NCBI RefSeq assembly: GCF_016632335.1
Contig: NZ_JAEPBG010000003.1
Coordinates: 434,001 to 498,000 of the forward strand
Direction: 5' to 3'
Length of the DNA stretch: 64,000 nt
Source of the DNA: Noviherbaspirillum pedocola
GTDB lineage: Bacteria; Pseudomonadota; Gammaproteobacteria; Burkholderiales; Burkholderiaceae_D
This document shows, in pieces, positions 35,750 through 45,162 of this stretch. The position numbers and the translations under genes are program-made. How positions within the stretch are numbered: position 1 is the first letter of the stretch; each line of letters starts with the position of its first letter. The notes beneath the pieces are model-generated. The model saw nothing but the letters and a program-made list of their open reading frames with translations, was not told the DNA's origin and made no database searches.

Positions 35750-37100
35750 GGCGCACGAAGCTCGGGCGCTTGTTGTCGAATTTCCAGCCCGGGAAAAAAT
35801 ACTGCATCGCCACCGCATCGTCGCGCGCGCCCAGGCCCATGCCCAGGTACACCTGATGCGCCGCTTCCACCGCTTCCATGTCGATGTCCACGCCCAGGCC
35901 CGGCTTGTTTGGCACCGCGATGGCGCCGTCGACGATCTTCAGCGGCTCCTTCGTCAGGCGCTGGCCGTCCTGCCAGATCCAGTGGGTATCGAGCGCGGTG
36001 ATCTTGCCCGGCGCGGCGGCGCCGACCTGGGTGAACATCGCCAGCGAAATGTCGAAGTGGTTGTTCGAATGCGAACCCCAGGTCAGGCCCCACTCGTGGC
36101 ACATCTGCGCCACGCGCACCGAGCCCTGCATCGTCCAGAAGTGAGGATCGGCCAGCGGGATGTCCACCGATTGCAGGGCGATCGCATGCCCCATCTGGCG
36201 CCAGTCGGTGGCGATCATGTTGGTGGCCGTCGGCAGGCCGGTGGCGCGGCGGAATTCGGCCATCACTTCGCGGCCGGAATAGCCATCCTCGGCGCCGCAC
36301 GGATCTTCCGCATAGGCCAGCACATGATGCTGGTCGCGGCACAGGCGGATGGCTTCCGTAAGAGTCCAGGCGCCGTTCGGATCGAGCGTGATGCGCGCTT
36401 CGGGGAAGCGCTCGGCCAGCGCGGTCACGGCGGCAATTTCTTCCTCGCCGCGCAGCACGCCGCCCTTGAGCTTGAAGTCGCGGAAGCCGTAACGGGCATA
36501 CGCGGCTTCGGCCAGACGCACGATCGCTTCCGGCGTCATTGCCTGTTCATGGCGCAGGCGCAGCCAGTCGTCCTCGGCGTCCGGTTCGCTCGCATACGGC
36601 AGATCGGTGGCCTTGCGGTCGCCGACGTAGAACAGGTAACCCAGCATCTCGACCCGGTCGCGCTGCTGCCCTTCGCCGAGCAAGGCGCACACCGGCAGCT
36701 CGAGGAACTTGCCAAGCAAATCCAGCATGGCCGCTTCCAGCGCGGTGACCGCGTGAATCGTGATGCGCAGATCGAAGGTCTGCAGGCCGCGTCCGCCGGC
36801 ATCGCGGTCGGCAAAGGCGGCGCGCACATCGTTCAAGACCTTGCGGTAGTTGCCGGTGGACTGCCCCACCACGAGCGAGCGCGCATCTTCCAGCGTTTTT
36901 CTTATCGCTTCGCCGCCCGGTACTTCGCCGAGGCCGACATTGCCGGCGGAATCCTTGAGGATGACGATGTTGCGGGTGAAATATGGCCCATGCGCGCCGC
37001 TCAGGTTGAGCAGCATGCTGTCGCGGCCGGCGACCGGCACGACACGCATTTCGGTCACGGTGGGCGCGCCCTGTGCGCGGCTTGCTTCTATGGCTGACAT
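35745..37100 (-). CDS. gudD: Glucarate dehydratase
   Basis: A 451-residue enolase-superfamily enzyme. Catalytic marks are FRDFKLKGG (Lys-x-Lys base), ITLDPNGAW and [13 protein letters not shown] (metal Asp/Glu), TNMIATDW, and the His base with [15 protein letters not shown]. GudD dehydrates D-glucarate (and L-idarate) to 5-dehydro-4-deoxy-D-glucarate, the same product as GarD, so it feeds KdgD. It has its own promoter region with the operator at 37156-37168, 55 bp before the start. The stop codon lies in an intergenic repeat. Confidence 0.95.
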   Translation of the reverse strand: MSAIEASRAQGAPTVTEMRVVPVAGRDSMLLNLSGAHGPYFTRNIVILKDSAGNVGLGEVPGGEAIRKTLEDARSLVVGQSTGNYRKVLNDVRAAFADRDAGGRGLQTFDLRITIHAVTALEAAMLDLLGKFLELPVCALLGEGQQRDRVEMLGYLFYVGDRKATDLPYASEPDAEDDWLRLRHEQAMTPEAIVRLAEAAYARYGFRDFKLKGGVLRGEEEIAAVTALAERFPEARITLDPNGAWTLTEAIRLCRDQHHVLAYAEDPCGAEDGYSGREVMAEFRRATGLPTATNMIATDWRQMGHAIALQSVDIPLADPHFWTMQGSVRVAQMCHEWGLTWGSHSNNHFDISLAMFTQVGAAAPGKITALDTHWIWQDGQRLTKEPLKIVDGAIAVPNKPGLGVDIDMEAVEAAHQVYLGMGLGARDDAVAMQYFFPGWKFDNKRPSFVRP

Positions 37101-37155
37101 TCCTGCGTCTCCTGTCTGTCATTGGCGGCGCAACGGCCGCCATGCGTTCACATCA

Positions 37156-37168
37156 GTTGTCGTACAAC
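37156..37168. promoter_or_regulatory. GntR/FadR-type operator before gudD
   Basis: GTTGTCGTACAAC; the wider AGTTGT-CGT-ACAACT is a perfect palindrome around a 3-nt centre. It matches TNGTNNNACNA exactly and is 55 bp upstream of gudD. It is the likely binding site of the FCD-type regulator encoded at 38595-39344. Confidence 0.75.
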
Positions 37169-37381
37169 TTGTCTGGTGCGCAGTATAGTTTGCAGGTCCG
37201 CTGGAATGCAACCGGATTTTTCCGGAAACTGTGGCAAGCGGCAAAAAACCTTTCACGAACCTTCCCTGCGTTTTCCGTAGACTGGCCTAGCTCAAAATCC
37301 GTATCAGACATCCTGACAAACTGTTTCCTCTTTCAAGCACTCAGTCGCCACCTATTCGAATAACTGGCAGAGGAAGCAGAG

Positions 37382-38419
37382 ATGAAAACGTCGAAGAAAG
37401 GAATCCTGCGGGTATTGCAGACGGTGATATTGACAGGCACCTACACTGCTTCGCATGCGCTGCCCGCCTATACCGTCACTGACCTTGGGGCCTTGGGTGC
37501 GCACGGCGAGGCTCAGCCATTGGGTGTGAACAATGCGGGACAGGTAACAGGCGGCAGAACCGTTTCCTCTGGCGAGGTGCATGCATTCCTCTATAACAAC
37601 GGTGTGTTTCAGGACCTTGGAACGCCCGGTGGCCCGTATAGCACGGGAACGGACATCAACAGTGCGGGTGTAGTCGTCGGCTATGGCTCAACACCCAATG
37701 GCGGTCCTACGAGCAGTTTTCTCTACAACAATGGCGTCAGGACCAGCATTGCAATCGGCTGGGCTTATGGAATCAATAATCTCGGTCAGGTAACCGGTGA
37801 TGCTGGCGGGCCGTATGTGTATAGCGATGGTGTAATCCGTTCGCTTGGCATATCAGGGTACGGGGCGGACATCAACGATTTCGGGCAAGTGGCCATCAGC
37901 AGCAACCATGCCCTGCTTTACAGCGGTGGCGCTCTGCAGGATCTCGGCACACTTGGTGGCACGTCGAGTTCCGCGGAAGGGCTCAACAACGCCGGACAGG
38001 TTGTCGGCAGTTCCCTTACCAGCAATAACAGTGCTTCACATGCCTTCCTGTACAGCAATGGCCTCATGACGGACCTGGGCTTGATAGCCGGTTCAACGAT
38101 CGGCAGCAGAGCGACCGACATCAACAACGCTGGGCAAGTGGTTGGAATCAGTGACAATCACGCATTCCTCTATGGCGATGGAATCTATACCGATCTGAAC
38201 ACGCTGCCTGCAGTCGAAGCTGCCGGCTGGGACTTTCTCCAGCAGGCCAATGCCATTAGCGATAACGGAAATATCGTTGGCATTGGACAGATCCACGGAG
38301 AGCCATTGCACGGCTTCCTGCTCATGCCGGTCAGAGAGGTTCCTGAACCGGCGGTTCTGTCGCTCATGCTCATCGGCATACTGCCTTGGCTACGCATGCG
38401 TAATAAGCGACAACCCTGA
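37382..38419 (+). CDS. PEP-CTERM protein with HAF extracellular repeats
   Basis: The 345-residue protein starts at ATG 37382 (AGGAAGCAGAG upstream) with a signal peptide (ILRVLQTVILTGTYTASHA). Seven HAF-type repeats follow, each around a [D/G]INxxGQVxG core (GVNNAGQVTGG, GINNLGQVTGD, GLNNAGQVVGS, DINNAGQVVGIS and others), probably forming beta-strand blades. It ends in VPEPAVLSLMLIGILPWLRM plus a basic tail, a standard PEP-CTERM exosortase signal. It should be exported and anchored or released with exopolysaccharide. Its place between gudD and the glucarate regulator is odd and no link to aldarate use is evident. Confidence 0.88.
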   Translation: MKTSKKGILRVLQTVILTGTYTASHALPAYTVTDLGALGAHGEAQPLGVNNAGQVTGGRTVSSGEVHAFLYNNGVFQDLGTPGGPYSTGTDINSAGVVVGYGSTPNGGPTSSFLYNNGVRTSIAIGWAYGINNLGQVTGDAGGPYVYSDGVIRSLGISGYGADINDFGQVAISSNHALLYSGGALQDLGTLGGTSSSAEGLNNAGQVVGSSLTSNNSASHAFLYSNGLMTDLGLIAGSTIGSRATDINNAGQVVGISDNHAFLYGDGIYTDLNTLPAVEAAGWDFLQQANAISDNGNIVGIGQIHGEPLHGFLLMPVREVPEPAVLSLMLIGILPWLRMRNKRQP

Positions 38420-38594
38420 TAGGTCGTGTTCAGCATGCCCGGATAGAAATCAGCCTGATTCTTCAGCGCAGAACCGCGGCAGCCGCTTGCATGCATCCTG
38501 AAAGCCCGTGTGAGAAGTTACTGGACGGCGTTGATCCGGGTGGGTAAAAACGCCTGTACGACGAAACGCGATTTCCAAACGGGCTAACGGGCTA

Positions 38595-39344
38595 TTACAC
38601 CGCCGCTTTCGCATTCGCCAGCGTCTGCGCCGCCTCGTGCGCCTTGCGCAGCCGCTCGCGGCTGTTGGTCAGGTGATAGCGCATCGCGGCGCGCGCGGCC
38701 TCGGTGTCGCGATTGGCGATGGCCTCATAGATCGCTTCATGCTCGCGCTGCACCCGGTCGAGATAGATCGAGCGATCGTCACCCTCGATCTGTGCGGTGT
38801 TGAGGCGGCTGCGCGGAATCACCTGCTCGCCGAGGTGGGTCATGATGTCGATGAAGTAGTGGTTGCCGGTGGCGCTGGCGATCTGCAGATGGAAGTGGAA
38901 ATCCGCGCCGATGGCGTTCTCGCCGCTCTTCAGGTTTGCCTGCAGCGCATCGAGCGCTTCACGCAAGGCCTGCAGCTGTTCCTCGCTGCGGCGCACCGCT
39001 GCCAGGCCCGCGGCTTCGGTTTCCAGGCTGATGCGCAATTCCAGCAGCGCCATCAGGTCGCGCATCGTGGTGATGGTGCTGGCGTCGAGCTGTATGCCCA
39101 GTCGCCTGGGTTTGTTCAGCACAAAGGTGCCGATGCCATGCCGCGTTTCGACCAGGCCGGCGGCCTGCAGGCTGGAAATGGCCTCGCGCACCACGGTGCG
39201 GCTCACGCCTTGCGACGACATGATTTCAAATTCAGTTGGCAGCTTGGAACCCGGCGATATGGCGCCCTGGCGTATCTGATCGGCCAGGAAAGCGCTGACT
39301 TCCTGCGCAAGACTCTGCGAGCGGCGCCGTGGTGTGGTTTGCAT
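38595..39344 (-). CDS. GntR family regulator, FadR/FCD subfamily
   Basis: The 249-residue protein is called from ATG 39344; a longer frame to 39476 runs past the operator and is not supported. The winged HTH (LPTEFEIMSSQGVSRTVVRE, then SSLQAAGLVETRHGIGTFV) is GntR type. The all-helical FCD domain follows, with the metal/effector His residues (FHFHLQIASATGN, REHEAIYEAI). FCD regulators bind sugar acids or fatty acids as effectors. Operator-like sites occur before gudD, before the importer and 69 bp before this gene, so it probably represses the aldarate pathway and itself until glucarate, galactarate or an intermediate is present. Confidence 0.88.
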   Translation of the reverse strand: MQTTPRRRSQSLAQEVSAFLADQIRQGAISPGSKLPTEFEIMSSQGVSRTVVREAISSLQAAGLVETRHGIGTFVLNKPRRLGIQLDASTITTMRDLMALLELRISLETEAAGLAAVRRSEEQLQALREALDALQANLKSGENAIGADFHFHLQIASATGNHYFIDIMTHLGEQVIPRSRLNTAQIEGDDRSIYLDRVQREHEAIYEAIANRDTEAARAAMRYHLTNSRERLRKAHEAAQTLANAKAAV

Positions 39345-39412
39345 GATGGGATCAGCCTTGATGAATGCGCTCGGCGCGCCGGGACTGCGGCGGCAAGCCG
39401 TGAAGAGCGCCA

Positions 39413-39425
39413 ATTGTACGACATC
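39413..39425. promoter_or_regulatory. GntR/FadR-type operator before the regulator gene
   Basis: On the minus strand GATGTCGTACAAT, matching the gudD operator at 11 of 13 positions. It lies 69 bp before the regulator start and about 120 bp before the divergent efflux gene. It suggests autoregulation. Confidence 0.55.
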
Positions 39426-39547
39426 GCTCAATTGCCATGCCCGAATTCCCCTGTGGCGGCCTCGATCGCGCCGCATGGTTTATGCTGCGCACCTGCATGC
39501 TTCATTCAATGCGCAGCGTCTGCTGCCACATTTTTTCGTCATCCTTC

Positions 39548-40759
39548 ATGAACCAGGCTGTCACACCCGTTCCTGCCGCGTCCGCGGCATCCGACCGCAC
39601 CGCCTTTCGCGTGCTCGGCGCCATCAGCTTCTGCCACTTCCTCAACGACACGATGCAGTCACTGCTGCTGGCGGTCTATCCCTTGTTCAAGGCGCAGTTC
39701 CATCTGAGTTTCGGCCAGATCGGGCTGGTGACCTTGACCTATCAATTCACCGCTTCGCTGCTGCAGCCCCTGATCGGCCATGTCACCGACCGCCGTCCGC
39801 AGCCCTATTCGCTGGCCGCCGGCATGGGCTGCACCCTGATGGGTCTCTTGATGCTTTCAGTCGCGCACAGCTTCTCGATGCTGCTCGTCGCCGCGGCCAT
39901 GGTCGGCACCGGCTCGTCGATCTTTCATCCCGAATCCTCGCGGGTGGCGCGCATGGCTTCGGGCGGACGCCATGGCCTGGCCCAGTCGATCTTCCAGGTC
40001 GGCGGCAATGCCGGCTCGGCCACGGGCCCGCTTCTGGCCGCCTGGATCGTGCTGCCCTACGGCCAGCGCAGCATCGCGGCGTTTTCCAGCCTGGCGCTGG
40101 CGGCCATGCTGCTGCTTGCGGCGGTCGGCGCCTGGTATCGACGGCAGCAGCGCAAGCCGAAGGCCGCCGCGCCGCGGCGCGAGACGGCGCTGCCGAAGCG
40201 CCAGGTCATGGCCGCGCTCGCGGTGCTGGTCGCGCTGATCTTCTCCAAGTACTTCTACCTGGCCGGCATCAACAACTATCTGATGTTCTATCTGATGCAT
40301 GAATACGGCGTGTCCGAGGCGACTGCGCAATACCATCTGTTCTACTTCCTGTTCGCGGTCGCGGCCGGAACGCTGCTGGGCGGGCCTATCGGCGACCGCA
40401 TCGGCCGGCGCCGGGTGATTTGGGCCTCCATCCTCGGCATCGCGCCGTTCGCGCTGGCGCTGCCTTATGCGAGCCTGGGGATGTCGGTGGTGCTCCTGGC
40501 CATCATCGGCTTCCTGCTGGCCTCGGCCTTCCCGGCCATGGTGGTCTATGCGCAGGAACTGTTGCCGGGCAAGGTCGGCGCCGTCTCGGGTCTGTTTTTC
40601 GGCCTGGCCTTCGGGCTGGCCGGCATCGGCGCCGCGGTGCTGGGCCAGCTTGCCGACAGCCATGGCATCGCCACGGTGTACCGGCTGTGCTCGTTCCTGC
40701 CGCTGCTCGGCCTGCTGGCGGTGTTTTTGCCGGACCTGGGTCGGGAGGCGCGGCGCTAG
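39548..40759 (+). CDS. fsr: MFS efflux transporter of the fosmidomycin-resistance (Fsr) type
   Basis: The 403-residue carrier is called from ATG 39548; upstream in-frame ATGs belong to non-conserved sequence. It has 12 helices and the Fsr-group signatures: FCHFLNDTMQSLLLAVYPLF, FGQIGLVTLTYQFTASLLQP, GTGSSIFHPESSRVARMASG and GLAQSIFQVGGNAGSATGPL. E. coli Fsr exports fosmidomycin; most homologues are annotated by similarity only, so the natural substrate is unknown. It is transcribed away from the GntR gene and shares a promoter region of about 200 bp with it. Confidence 0.9.
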   Translation: MNQAVTPVPAASAASDRTAFRVLGAISFCHFLNDTMQSLLLAVYPLFKAQFHLSFGQIGLVTLTYQFTASLLQPLIGHVTDRRPQPYSLAAGMGCTLMGLLMLSVAHSFSMLLVAAAMVGTGSSIFHPESSRVARMASGGRHGLAQSIFQVGGNAGSATGPLLAAWIVLPYGQRSIAAFSSLALAAMLLLAAVGAWYRRQQRKPKAAAPRRETALPKRQVMAALAVLVALIFSKYFYLAGINNYLMFYLMHEYGVSEATAQYHLFYFLFAVAAGTLLGGPIGDRIGRRRVIWASILGIAPFALALPYASLGMSVVLLAIIGFLLASAFPAMVVYAQELLPGKVGAVSGLFFGLAFGLAGIGAAVLGQLADSHGIATVYRLCSFLPLLGLLAVFLPDLGREARR

Positions 40760-41040
40760 GCGGCGTGCAGAGAGCAACCGAAGCGCGGCCGCGGCTACGT
40801 GTTCATTTGGCTTACCCAGCAGCCGCAGCACTTCGTTTATGCGGTAGGGATTGAAGATCAGCGCAAAGCGCTGGCCTTCCCCGTCATCGGTCTCGGGCTT
40901 GCGTCATGCCCGTGCCGTTTGCGCCGGGCCGCGGCCGGGTGCAATTGTTTTCTGTCAGAATCCCGGACCTTCATGACGCTGTCCGTGCCGCCAAAGCCGC
41001 GCACGAGCAGCGTCATTCACCCCACCGACACGATACCGAC

Positions 41041-42246
41041 ATGCTCACCATCCATCTGAAACCGGGCCGCGAAGCGAGCTTGCGCCGCCGCCATCCCTGG
41101 ATCTTCGCGCAATCGATAGACCGCATCGAGGGACGCGCCGACGAGCGCGCCAAGCCCGGCGCCACCGCGATCGTGCGCGCCGCCGACGGCAGCTTTGTGG
41201 CGCGCGCCGCGCACAGCCCGAGCTCGAAGATCCGCGCGCGGGTGTGGAGCCTTGATGAAGCCGAGGCGGTCGACCATGCATTGATCAAGCGCCGCATCCG
41301 CAAGGCGCTCGCCTGGCGCGCCGCCGCCGTGAAGCACACCGACGCGCTGCGGCTGATCTTCGGCGAAGCCGACGGCTTCCCGGGGCTGGTGGTCGATTGG
41401 TATGCAGGCCGCGCGGGCTGGCTGGTATGCCAGTTCATGTCGGCCGGCGTCGAAGCCTGGAAGGACGCGATCGTGGCGGCGCTGATCGCGGAAACCGGTT
41501 GCCCCAACGTCTACGAGCGCTCGGATGCATCGGTACGCAAGCTCGAAGGCTTGCCCGAGACGACCGGCGTGCTGGCCGGGGCCGAACCGCCGGAAGGCAT
41601 ACCGGTAACGGAGAACGGCGTGCGCTATCTCGTCGATGCGAAGCACGGCCACAAGACCGGCTTCTATATCGACCAGCGTGACAACCGCGCGCTGGTGATG
41701 GCGCATGCCGCCGAGCGCGAGGTGCTGAATTGCTTCTGCTACACCGGCGGCTTTTCACTTGCGGCGCTGAAAGGCGGCGCCAAGAGCGTGCTGTCCATCG
41801 ATTCCTCGGGACCGGCGCTGGAAGCGGCGCGACGCAATATGGAAGCCAACGGTTTCGATGCCGAGCGCGCCGAATGGCTCGACGCCGATGTCTTCAAGAC
41901 CTTGCGTGCACTGCGCACTGCGGGGCGCAGCTTCGATCTGATCATTCTCGATCCGCCGAAATTCGCCGCCGCGCCGGACCAGGTCGAACGCGCCGCGCGC
42001 GCCTACAAGGACATCAATCTGCTCGGGCTGCAGCTGTTGCGCGAGGGCGGACTGCTGTTCACCTATTCCTGTTCCGGCGCCATCACGCCGGAACTCTTTC
42101 ACAAGATCATCGCCGGCGCGGCCAGCGATGCGGGCGCCGAATGCCGCCTGCTGCAACGGCTGGGCGCGGGGCAGGATCATCCACTGATGGTCAACTTTCC
42201 CGAAGGCGAGTACCTGAAGGGGCTGATGCTGCAGAAGGCAGCCTGA
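41041..42246 (+). CDS. rlmI: 23S rRNA m5C1962 methyltransferase RlmI
   Basis: The 401-residue protein starts at ATG 41041 (MLTIHLKPGREASLRRRHPW). It has an N-terminal PUA domain (HPWIFAQSIDRIEG), an EEHEE-like linker, and a Rossmann methyltransferase domain with SAM motif NCFCYTGGFSLAAL, acidic VLSIDSSGPAL, catalytic LDPPKFA and FTYSCSGAI. These are RlmI/YccW marks; the enzyme methylates C1962 of 23S rRNA. Length is typical (E. coli about 396). The ribosome site is weak. No functional link to neighbours is seen. Confidence 0.92.
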   Translation: MLTIHLKPGREASLRRRHPWIFAQSIDRIEGRADERAKPGATAIVRAADGSFVARAAHSPSSKIRARVWSLDEAEAVDHALIKRRIRKALAWRAAAVKHTDALRLIFGEADGFPGLVVDWYAGRAGWLVCQFMSAGVEAWKDAIVAALIAETGCPNVYERSDASVRKLEGLPETTGVLAGAEPPEGIPVTENGVRYLVDAKHGHKTGFYIDQRDNRALVMAHAAEREVLNCFCYTGGFSLAALKGGAKSVLSIDSSGPALEAARRNMEANGFDAERAEWLDADVFKTLRALRTAGRSFDLIILDPPKFAAAPDQVERAARAYKDINLLGLQLLREGGLLFTYSCSGAITPELFHKIIAGAASDAGAECRLLQRLGAGQDHPLMVNFPEGEYLKGLMLQKAA

Positions 42247-42612
42247 ACAGCCAGACCACGATTTGCCGCTTTTGCCGCGTTTTCACTCACGGCGATGGAA
42301 TAGGCGCGGCATTGTCGCCAAGCGACAACGATGGTCAGGGAAATAGATTCCGTCACGGTGCGGCAACGCAAATGCGCGCCCGCCTTTGGTGCGAATCAAC
42401 ACGGTGCGGAGGCATTCTTGCGATCGTCGCGCTTCGCCGAAGCGCTGAACTTGGTTCCCATGCCAGGGGACTAAGAAATTTCGCGGTGTCATGAGGCTTT
42501 TTCCTATGGCGCCGCGAGGTAGCCGTGTGCAACGCTTCGGCCATCGGTAACTTTCAGTTCCGACATGACGTATCCGAAAGACTATTCCTCCAATACATCA
42601 CGGAAGCCGCAA
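42247..42612. other. Gene-free region before the carbonic anhydrase gene
   Basis: 366 bp with no credible gene. The only structure noted is the small palindrome TTGTCGCCAAGCGACAA at 42312-42328. Promoter elements for the anhydrase should lie in the right part. Confidence 0.45.
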
Positions 42613-43362
42613 ATGAAATTCAAGCTGTTGCTCGTCTCGCTGTCCGCCGCACTCGCCTCGCATGCCGCGCTCGCCGAAACCCATGCGCACTGGTCTTACC
42701 AGGGAAAGACCGACGCTGCTCACTGGTCAGAGCTGGATGAAGGCTATGCCACCTGCAAACTGGGCAAGCACCAGTCGCCGATCAACATCGAGACCCGGCG
42801 CGCACGCCGCGCCGATCTGCAGCCGATCGACTTTGCCTACGCGCAGAGCGCTGCCGAAGTCGTCAATAACGGCCATACGATCCAGGTGAACCTGCCTGAA
42901 GGCGGCAAGGTCGGCATCGATGGCCAGCCATACCAGCTGCTGCAGTTTCATTTCCATACGCCTAGCGAAGAAAAGATCAATGGCAAGGCTTATCCGCTGG
43001 TGGCCCACATGGTGCACAAGAATGCGGAAGGCAAACTGGCTGTAGTTGCCGTGCTGTTCAAGCAAGGCAGCGAGAACCGGGCGCTGAAGCCGGTGTTTGC
43101 CGCCATGCCGACCGCCGAAGGAGAGAAGGCAGCGCTGGGCAATGGCTTCGATGCTGCCGCGCTGCTGCCGGTGAATCATGGCTATTACGCCTACACCGGC
43201 TCGCTGACTACGCCGCCGTGCAGCGAGGAAGTGACCTGGCGCGTGCTGAAGACGCCGGTCGAGGTGTCAAGTGCGCAGCTGGCGGCGTTCAAAAAGCTGT
43301 ACCCGATGAATGCGCGTCCGGTGCAGCCGTTGAATGATCGTAGCGTCGAGGCGAGCCGCTGA
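42613..43362 (+). CDS. Periplasmic alpha-carbonic anhydrase
   Basis: The 249-residue protein is called from ATG 42613 (MKFKLLLVSLSAALASHAALA, a clear signal peptide). It carries the alpha-class features: HQSPINIET, zinc ligands in LLQFHFHTPSEE (two His) and VAHMVHK (third His), the SLTTPPCSEEVTW block and the partner Cys in YATCKLGK for the conserved disulfide. It interconverts CO2 and bicarbonate in the periplasm. A very strong intrinsic terminator follows. It appears monocistronic. Confidence 0.94.
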   Translation: MKFKLLLVSLSAALASHAALAETHAHWSYQGKTDAAHWSELDEGYATCKLGKHQSPINIETRRARRADLQPIDFAYAQSAAEVVNNGHTIQVNLPEGGKVGIDGQPYQLLQFHFHTPSEEKINGKAYPLVAHMVHKNAEGKLAVVAVLFKQGSENRALKPVFAAMPTAEGEKAALGNGFDAAALLPVNHGYYAYTGSLTTPPCSEEVTWRVLKTPVEVSSAQLAAFKKLYPMNARPVQPLNDRSVEASR

Positions 43363-43369
43363 TCCTGTC

Positions 43370-43413
43370 AAAAAGGCGCGGCCGGAAATCGTTTCCGGCC
43401 GCGCCTTTTTTTT
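43370..43413. terminator. Strong bidirectional rho-independent terminator
   Basis: GGCGCGGCCGGAAA pairs with TTTCCGGCCGCGCC over a 3-nt loop, with an A-run before and TTTTTTTT after. It serves the carbonic anhydrase gene (plus) and the convergent transporter gene (minus). Confidence 0.95.
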
Positions 43414-43453
43414 GCGGCATCGCGCCGGGATGGCGCGATGCGTGATGCCTTGC

Positions 43454-44986
43454 TCAGTGCGTCGACGGATGCGTCGCCGCCTTGGTCTGCGCCATTTCGT
43501 CGTGGAATTCACCACGGCCGCCCAGCACCAGGTTCGCCACTACCACGACGACCACGTTGACGATCAACGCCGCGAGACCCGTGTACATCGTGAAGCTGTC
43601 GCCGCCGATGGTGAAGGTATGCACCGGCTTGATGCCATCCGAGAAGGCCAGGTAGCTGCCCATGATCATGCCGACCGCCCAGCCCAGCAGCAGCGCCGGC
43701 GCGCGGAACCAGCGGCTGAACACGCCGAAGACCACCGAAGGGAAGGTCTGCAGGATCCACACGCCGCCGAGCAGCTGCAAATCGAGCGCGAACTTGGTCG
43801 GCGCGAACAGGATGAAAGCCAGGGCGCCCACCTTCACCACCAGCGACACCATCTTGGCGACCTTCTCTTCGCCGGCATGGGTGACGTTTGGATTCACATA
43901 GGCTTTCCAGAAGTTGCGGGTGAACAGGTTCGCTGCGCCGATCGACATCACAGCCGCCGGCACCAGCGCGCCGATGGCGATCGCCGAGAACGCGAAACCG
44001 GTGAACCATGACGGGAACAGCGCATTGAACAGCGCCGGCACCACGTCATTGTTGCTGGCGACCTTCAGGTGCGCGGCATAGGCCATGAAGCCGAGCAGCG
44101 CAATCAGGCCGAGCAGGATGGTGTAGGCCGGCAGAAACACCGCGTTGGTGCGAATGGTGTTGGCGCTCTTGGCCGCGAAGATGCCGGTCAGCGTGTGCGG
44201 ATACATGAAGGCCGCCAGCGCCGAGCCGAGGGCCAGCGAAGCGAACGGCAGCATCTGCGCCGGTTTCAGGGTCAGGCCGGTGGCGCCGCCCTTGGCCGCG
44301 AAGGCGTCGCCGGCAGCCGAGAACACCGCGCCATAGCCGCCGAGCTTCATCGGCACCAGCACCACCGCCACCAGCACCACGATGTAGATCATCAGGTCCT
44401 TGACGAAGGCAATCAGCGCCGGCGCGCGCAGGCCGGCCGAGTAGGTGTACAGCGCCAGGATGACGAAGGCGGCGGCCAGCGGCAATTCGCCGGTCAGGCC
44501 CAGCGCCTTGATCACCACTTCCATACCGACCAGCTGCAGCGCGATGTAAGGCATGGTCGCGACCACGCCGGTCAGCGCGATGGCGAATTCCAGCCCGCGC
44601 GAGCGGTAACGGCCATAGACCACGTCGGCCGCGGTCACATGGCCGGCGCGATGCGCCGCCTTCCACAGGCGCGGCATGATCACGAACACGATCGGATACA
44701 CGATGATGGTGTACGGCAGCGCGAAGAAGCCGTAGGCGCCGACCGCATAGACCAGCGCCGGCACCGCGATCACGGTGTAGGCGGTATAGAAGTCGCCGCC
44801 AACCAGGAACCAGGTGATCCAGGCGCCGAAGTTGCGGCCGCCAAGGCCCCATTCATCGAGGTGCGCGCCCTTGTGTTCGGCGCCACCGCTCTGCCAGCGC
44901 GATGCGGCAAAGCCCATCACCGTCACCAGCACGAAGAAGAAGATGAAAACCGCAAGCGCGGTCCAGTTGATGTGTCCGTCCATCAT
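43454..44986 (-). CDS. mctP: Sodium:solute symporter, MctP-like monocarboxylate permease
   Basis: The 510-residue, about 13-helix SSS-family carrier contains the MctP block EWGLGGRNFGAWITWFLVGG followed by DFYTAYTVIAVPALVYAVGA and ADVVYGRYRS. MctP of Rhizobium takes up lactate, pyruvate, acetate and some amino acids. The start is ATG 44986, overlapping the DUF3311 stop as ATGA, with 44983 as alternative. The pairing DUF3311 + SSS symporter is a conserved two-gene unit. The 3' end shares the strong terminator at 43370-43413. The exact substrate is not determined. Confidence 0.92.
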   Translation of the reverse strand: MMDGHINWTALAVFIFFFVLVTVMGFAASRWQSGGAEHKGAHLDEWGLGGRNFGAWITWFLVGGDFYTAYTVIAVPALVYAVGAYGFFALPYTIIVYPIVFVIMPRLWKAAHRAGHVTAADVVYGRYRSRGLEFAIALTGVVATMPYIALQLVGMEVVIKALGLTGELPLAAAFVILALYTYSAGLRAPALIAFVKDLMIYIVVLVAVVLVPMKLGGYGAVFSAAGDAFAAKGGATGLTLKPAQMLPFASLALGSALAAFMYPHTLTGIFAAKSANTIRTNAVFLPAYTILLGLIALLGFMAYAAHLKVASNNDVVPALFNALFPSWFTGFAFSAIAIGALVPAAVMSIGAANLFTRNFWKAYVNPNVTHAGEEKVAKMVSLVVKVGALAFILFAPTKFALDLQLLGGVWILQTFPSVVFGVFSRWFRAPALLLGWAVGMIMGSYLAFSDGIKPVHTFTIGGDSFTMYTGLAALIVNVVVVVVANLVLGGRGEFHDEMAQTKAATHPSTH

Positions 44987-45162
44987 TCCTCTCCCTTCTT
45001 CATTTCATGGCGGTAGACGATCCACACCAGGAGCGAGGTAATCGGCACCCAGAGGAATTGATACCAGTAGAAGAAGGGAAATCCGAAAAGGCTGGGCAGC
45101 TCATGGTTGTAGAACGGCACCCAGAGCAGGCCGATGAAGGGAAGAAGAAGTAATAACCACAC
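44983..45162 (-). CDS. DUF3311 small membrane partner of the symporter
   Basis: A 59-residue protein read from GTG 45162 (GGGGA about 5 nt upstream). It is short enough to be missed by length cut-offs. The sequence runs MWLLLLLPFIGLLWVPFYNH, then PFFYWYQFLWVP and LVWIVYRHEMKKGEE: two membrane helices with the FYN and FFYWYQ(F/L)xW marks of DUF3311. It overlaps the symporter start by 4 nt. DUF3311 proteins accompany SSS symporters and probably form a small accessory subunit, as YhjX/YhdT-type partners do for PanF. Confidence 0.88.
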   Translation of the reverse strand: MWLLLLLPFIGLLWVPFYNHELPSLFGFPFFYWYQFLWVPITSLLVWIVYRHEMKKGEE

